DNA of 23,005 nucleotides from Leptofilum sp050292445 (GTDB lineage Bacteria > Chloroflexota > Anaerolineae > Promineifilales > Promineifilaceae): NCBI GenBank assembly GCA_050292445.1, contig JBNKLQ010000075.1:1-23005 (forward strand), read 5' to 3'. Below the pieces are notes generated by a model. It did not search any database. It was not told the DNA's origin and saw only the letters and a program-made list of their open reading frames with translations. Made by a program: the position numbers and the translations under genes. Below, piece after piece: positions 21,274 through 23,005 of this stretch. Each line of letters starts with the position of its first letter. The stretch's first letter is position 1.

Positions 21274-23005
21274 TTACCGACCCATCACTCGTGCCAACGT
21301 TTCACAAGCAGGACAGCCTCCATTTTGCCGGATCATAGCATACCCCGCCTGTGGATCATCACCCCACAGGGTAAAGTCAACATTAAAAACGATAATCATC
21401 CGGACCTTGCCCGTATTAGCAGCCACGCTAACGGCCTCAGCCAACCAGGCAGCATGTTGGGCTACCGTCGTTCCCGCCGCCCAGCCAAACCGTTCTGGCA
21501 CGCCCCCATAATCTTCACCCGATAAATAGCCCAGCTCCGTAAAGCAAACAGGCTTGCCTAGTTGAGCATAAACATTCAACGTTGGCAGCAAATACCAGCT
21601 GTAATGGGCACTGCCTGTAGGATGACCGGAAACCGTGGAGGGTGAACTGGCACCCGCATTGTAATGTGCCCCAATGCAGTCTGCGTAGCTGGCTCCACCT
21701 GCGGCCAGCATACCGGACATATAGCGGTTATCGGCCCAGGCATTTGTGGTGTTATCAAAGCCAGTCGGCGCGGGTGCTCCACTAATGACCATTACATTGG
21801 GATTGGCTGCTTTAATGGCATTGTAAGCGGGCGCGAGCATGTTGTTTACATAACTAGCCGGATCGATTTGCCCGGCAGGCCATTCAAAGTCGATATTCAT
21901 TTCGTTCCAAACTTCAATCGCATCTGGCCCCAAAGCGGCTACGCCTGCTAAGAACTGGACATATTCGCCAAAGTTGATGTTTTCGGGATAGGTGTTTGCG
22001 CCAGGAATACTTAACAACACCTTGAACCCAAGCGCATGTGCATCATTGATTCGTCCGGCCAAATCATTGGGATTTGCGCCTTCGCCCCATTTGTGTTGAA
22101 ACTTCACCCAGTTCATGCCGGCTGAGGCCATGAGGGTGGGATTGCTAAAGGTGTGCGTCTGCCCGCCTAATTCAAAACCACCAACCGCTACTGGCGGTGC
22201 GGAAACAGGTGGCGGTGGCCCTGAAGGGGGTGCCGCAGCGGGGGCTGTGGCTTCTGGCGTGGGTGCAGATGCTGGCGCAGGGGCTTCAGCCACGACATTG
22301 TCTGGGGCGGCAGCTACTATTTCTTCAGATACATCTTCAAGCGCACTGATGTCAACGGCCGTATCCACCTCAACCAAAGACGCGGCAATCCAGCCTGTTT
22401 GCTCCCCATCAATATTTTCAAAGGCAATATAAAACCAGTAGCCAAACTCATCCCGCCCCAGAATCTCAAGTTCACTATCTCGGAGGAGTACGCCAGGAAA
22501 TTTATCGTACCCTTCGCCGGGACCAATACGCACATTGGCATTGACCTTCAAAATCCCGGTCACGGTTACAGCATCTTCGTCTCTTTCGGCCACTTCCTCC
22601 GCTTCCCCAGCAGCAACAACGGTTATTGGCAGCGTCCCCAAAGATGTGCTTTCATTCCCTGAAAGGAAATCGACCTGAAGCGTAAACTCACCGAGATCGG
22701 CGGGGCCTTCCCAGCTAAATGATGTTTCGCTGCCACTTTCGGTAACAACGATATTTTCCTCATCGTCTAAAACGGTCCAGACAATCGCAGGTGCTTCTGT
22801 TTGAGCAGCATCGGGCAGGTAAGTCGGCGTGGTAAAGGCAACACCGCGTAGATTGTGGTTAACGGCCGTTTCCATCCGAGCCGCAACAGTAACCGGGTGC
22901 ATCAACCAAACTTTGCCTGCTTCGACTGTGTAATAATAAGCCGAACTTAATCCATCCCATTCTATTGCCGAAATATCACCAGAAAGAGCTGCCTCGATTG
23001 GCATC
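21274..23005 (-). CDS. Modular SH3b / clan-A glycoside-hydrolase-like protein (5' end outside the window)
   Basis: At least 576 residues, open to the right edge; the Met at 23004 is probably internal because no signal peptide is present. Numbering from that Met: 1-135 is beta-rich with no family I recognise. Residues 147-213 are a bacterial SH3 domain (VNANVRIGPGEGYDKFPGVL, then GYWFYI and TGWIAASLVEV). Residues 214-275 are a Pro/Ala linker. Residues 276-576 form a TIM-barrel glycosidase-like domain with WNEMN (E368, likely acid/base) and FTELG (E490, likely nucleophile), the clan GH-A pattern. The paired CPACE near the C-terminus could form a disulphide. It is probably secreted or surface-attached and acts on a polysaccharide of unknown type. 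Two ACGGCCGT copies. Confidence 0.85.
   Translation of the reverse strand, partial: MPIEAALSGDISAIEWDGLSSAYYYTVEAGKVWLMHPVTVAARMETAVNHNLRGVAFTTPTYLPDAAQTEAPAIVWTVLDDEENIVVTESGSETSFSWEGPADLGEFTLQVDFLSGNESTSLGTLPITVVAAGEAEEVAERDEDAVTVTGILKVNANVRIGPGEGYDKFPGVLLRDSELEILGRDEFGYWFYIAFENIDGEQTGWIAASLVEVDTAVDISALEDVSEEIVAAAPDNVVAEAPAPASAPTPEATAPAAAPPSGPPPPVSAPPVAVGGFELGGQTHTFSNPTLMASAGMNWVKFQHKWGEGANPNDLAGRINDAHALGFKVLLSIPGANTYPENINFGEYVQFLAGVAALGPDAIEVWNEMNIDFEWPAGQIDPASYVNNMLAPAYNAIKAANPNVMVISGAPAPTGFDNTTNAWADNRYMSGMLAAGGASYADCIGAHYNAGASSPSTVSGHPTGSAHYSWYLLPTLNVYAQLGKPVCFTELGYLSGEDYGGVPERFGWAAGTTVAQHAAWLAEAVSVAANTGKVRMIIVFNVDFTLWGDDPQAGYAMIRQNGGCPACETLARVMGR

Larger units (their letters stand above)
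639..22870. repeat. Highly iterated palindrome ACGGCCGT (often AACGGCCGTT), about 42 dispersed copies
   Basis: Hand-counted starts of the 10-mer NACGGCCGTN: 639, 752, 876, 1548, 2074, 2116, 2316, 2560, 2629, 2732, 2913, 3641, 4942, 5245, 5253, 5399, 6040, 6388, 6437, 7081, 7438, 8485, 8628, 9212, 11007, 11408, 11469, 11621, 11668, 11921, 13153, 13429, 13870, 16575, 17373, 17824, 19627, 19835, 20168, 21122, 22354 and 22861. Nineteen are exactly AACGGCCGTT. Forty-one lie in genes and one in a promoter-like spacer. Near-matches (ACGGCCGC or ACGGCCGA) are at 2390, 4505, 5612, 6742 and 18065. A random sequence of this length would have about 0.35 copies of the 8-mer. The pattern is like HIP1 (GCGATCGC) of cyanobacteria, not a transposon. 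Confidence 0.93.

Noticed and set aside
639..22870. Interpreting ACGGCCGT copies as remnants of a transposon or as a regulator's operator sites
   Set aside because: Copies have no shared flanks longer than 10 bp and nearly all are inside genes in every codon phase, which fits neither transposon scars nor ordinary operators.

Overview
The window is a bacterial chromosome segment with moderate GC (a little above half, judged by eye), dense coding and short intergenic gaps. The organism is most likely a Chloroflexota bacterium, probably Anaerolineae or a relative. This is inferred from gene style: a membrane Ser/Thr kinase with a long Thr/Pro linker to an extracellular FGE-like domain, secreted proteins with Pro/Thr/Ala linkers, an SH3b-glycosidase, and a molybdenum formate dehydrogenase next to a tungsten-type aldehyde oxidoreductase. 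No rRNA, tRNA, CRISPR array, integrase or transposase is seen.

Layout, left to right. 1-216 is a leader with a hairpin repeat and T-tract. 217-1119 (+) is a hygromycin-kinase-like phosphotransferase. 1168-3384 (-) is the kinase/FGE fusion. 3503-5929 (-) is an 808-residue protein of unknown function with a possible acyltransferase HxxxDG motif. 6016-7524 (-) is biotin carboxylase AccC, preceded by a hairpin that would mask its ribosome site and by a MITE-like element. 7769-8278 (-) is a small secreted protein. 8434-10726 (-) is a three-gene unit (HD-domain protein, four-helix membrane protein, AAC(3)-family acetyltransferase) whose first two genes are AT-rich. 10800-12986 (-) holds a crotonase, a P-loop kinase and an unusual SDR. 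12988-13743 (-) is an MBL-fold hydrolase, and 13771-15942 (-) a Cys-type formate dehydrogenase. 16049-17250 (-) is a coupled cupin-KTSC / GNAT pair. 17325-19570 (-) is an NTF2-like protein coupled to an aldehyde:ferredoxin oxidoreductase. 19806-21158 (+) is a fused 3-oxoacid CoA-transferase, followed by a hairpin. 21274-23005 (-) is the 3' part of a modular SH3b-glycoside hydrolase.

Working together: AccC, the crotonase, the SDR, the CoA-transferase, AOR and formate dehydrogenase suggest breakdown of amino-acid- or fatty-acid-derived acyl-CoAs and aldehydes, with disposal of low-potential electrons. They are not one operon, and the redox enzymes lack local partner subunits. Several neighbours are translationally coupled by 1- or 4-nt overlaps.

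The most striking feature is not a gene. The palindrome ACGGCCGT occurs about 42 times by hand count, against roughly 0.35 expected by chance. Nineteen copies are the full 10-mer AACGGCCGTT. It is spread through coding sequence in all three frames, like the HIP1 palindrome of cyanobacteria. Other non-gene features are a dispersed GGACRC...GYGTCC inverted-repeat family (four copies), period-7 AT-rich arrays abutting gene ends, and a 133-bp element with 14-bp terminal inverted repeats and perfect 9-bp flanking direct repeats.
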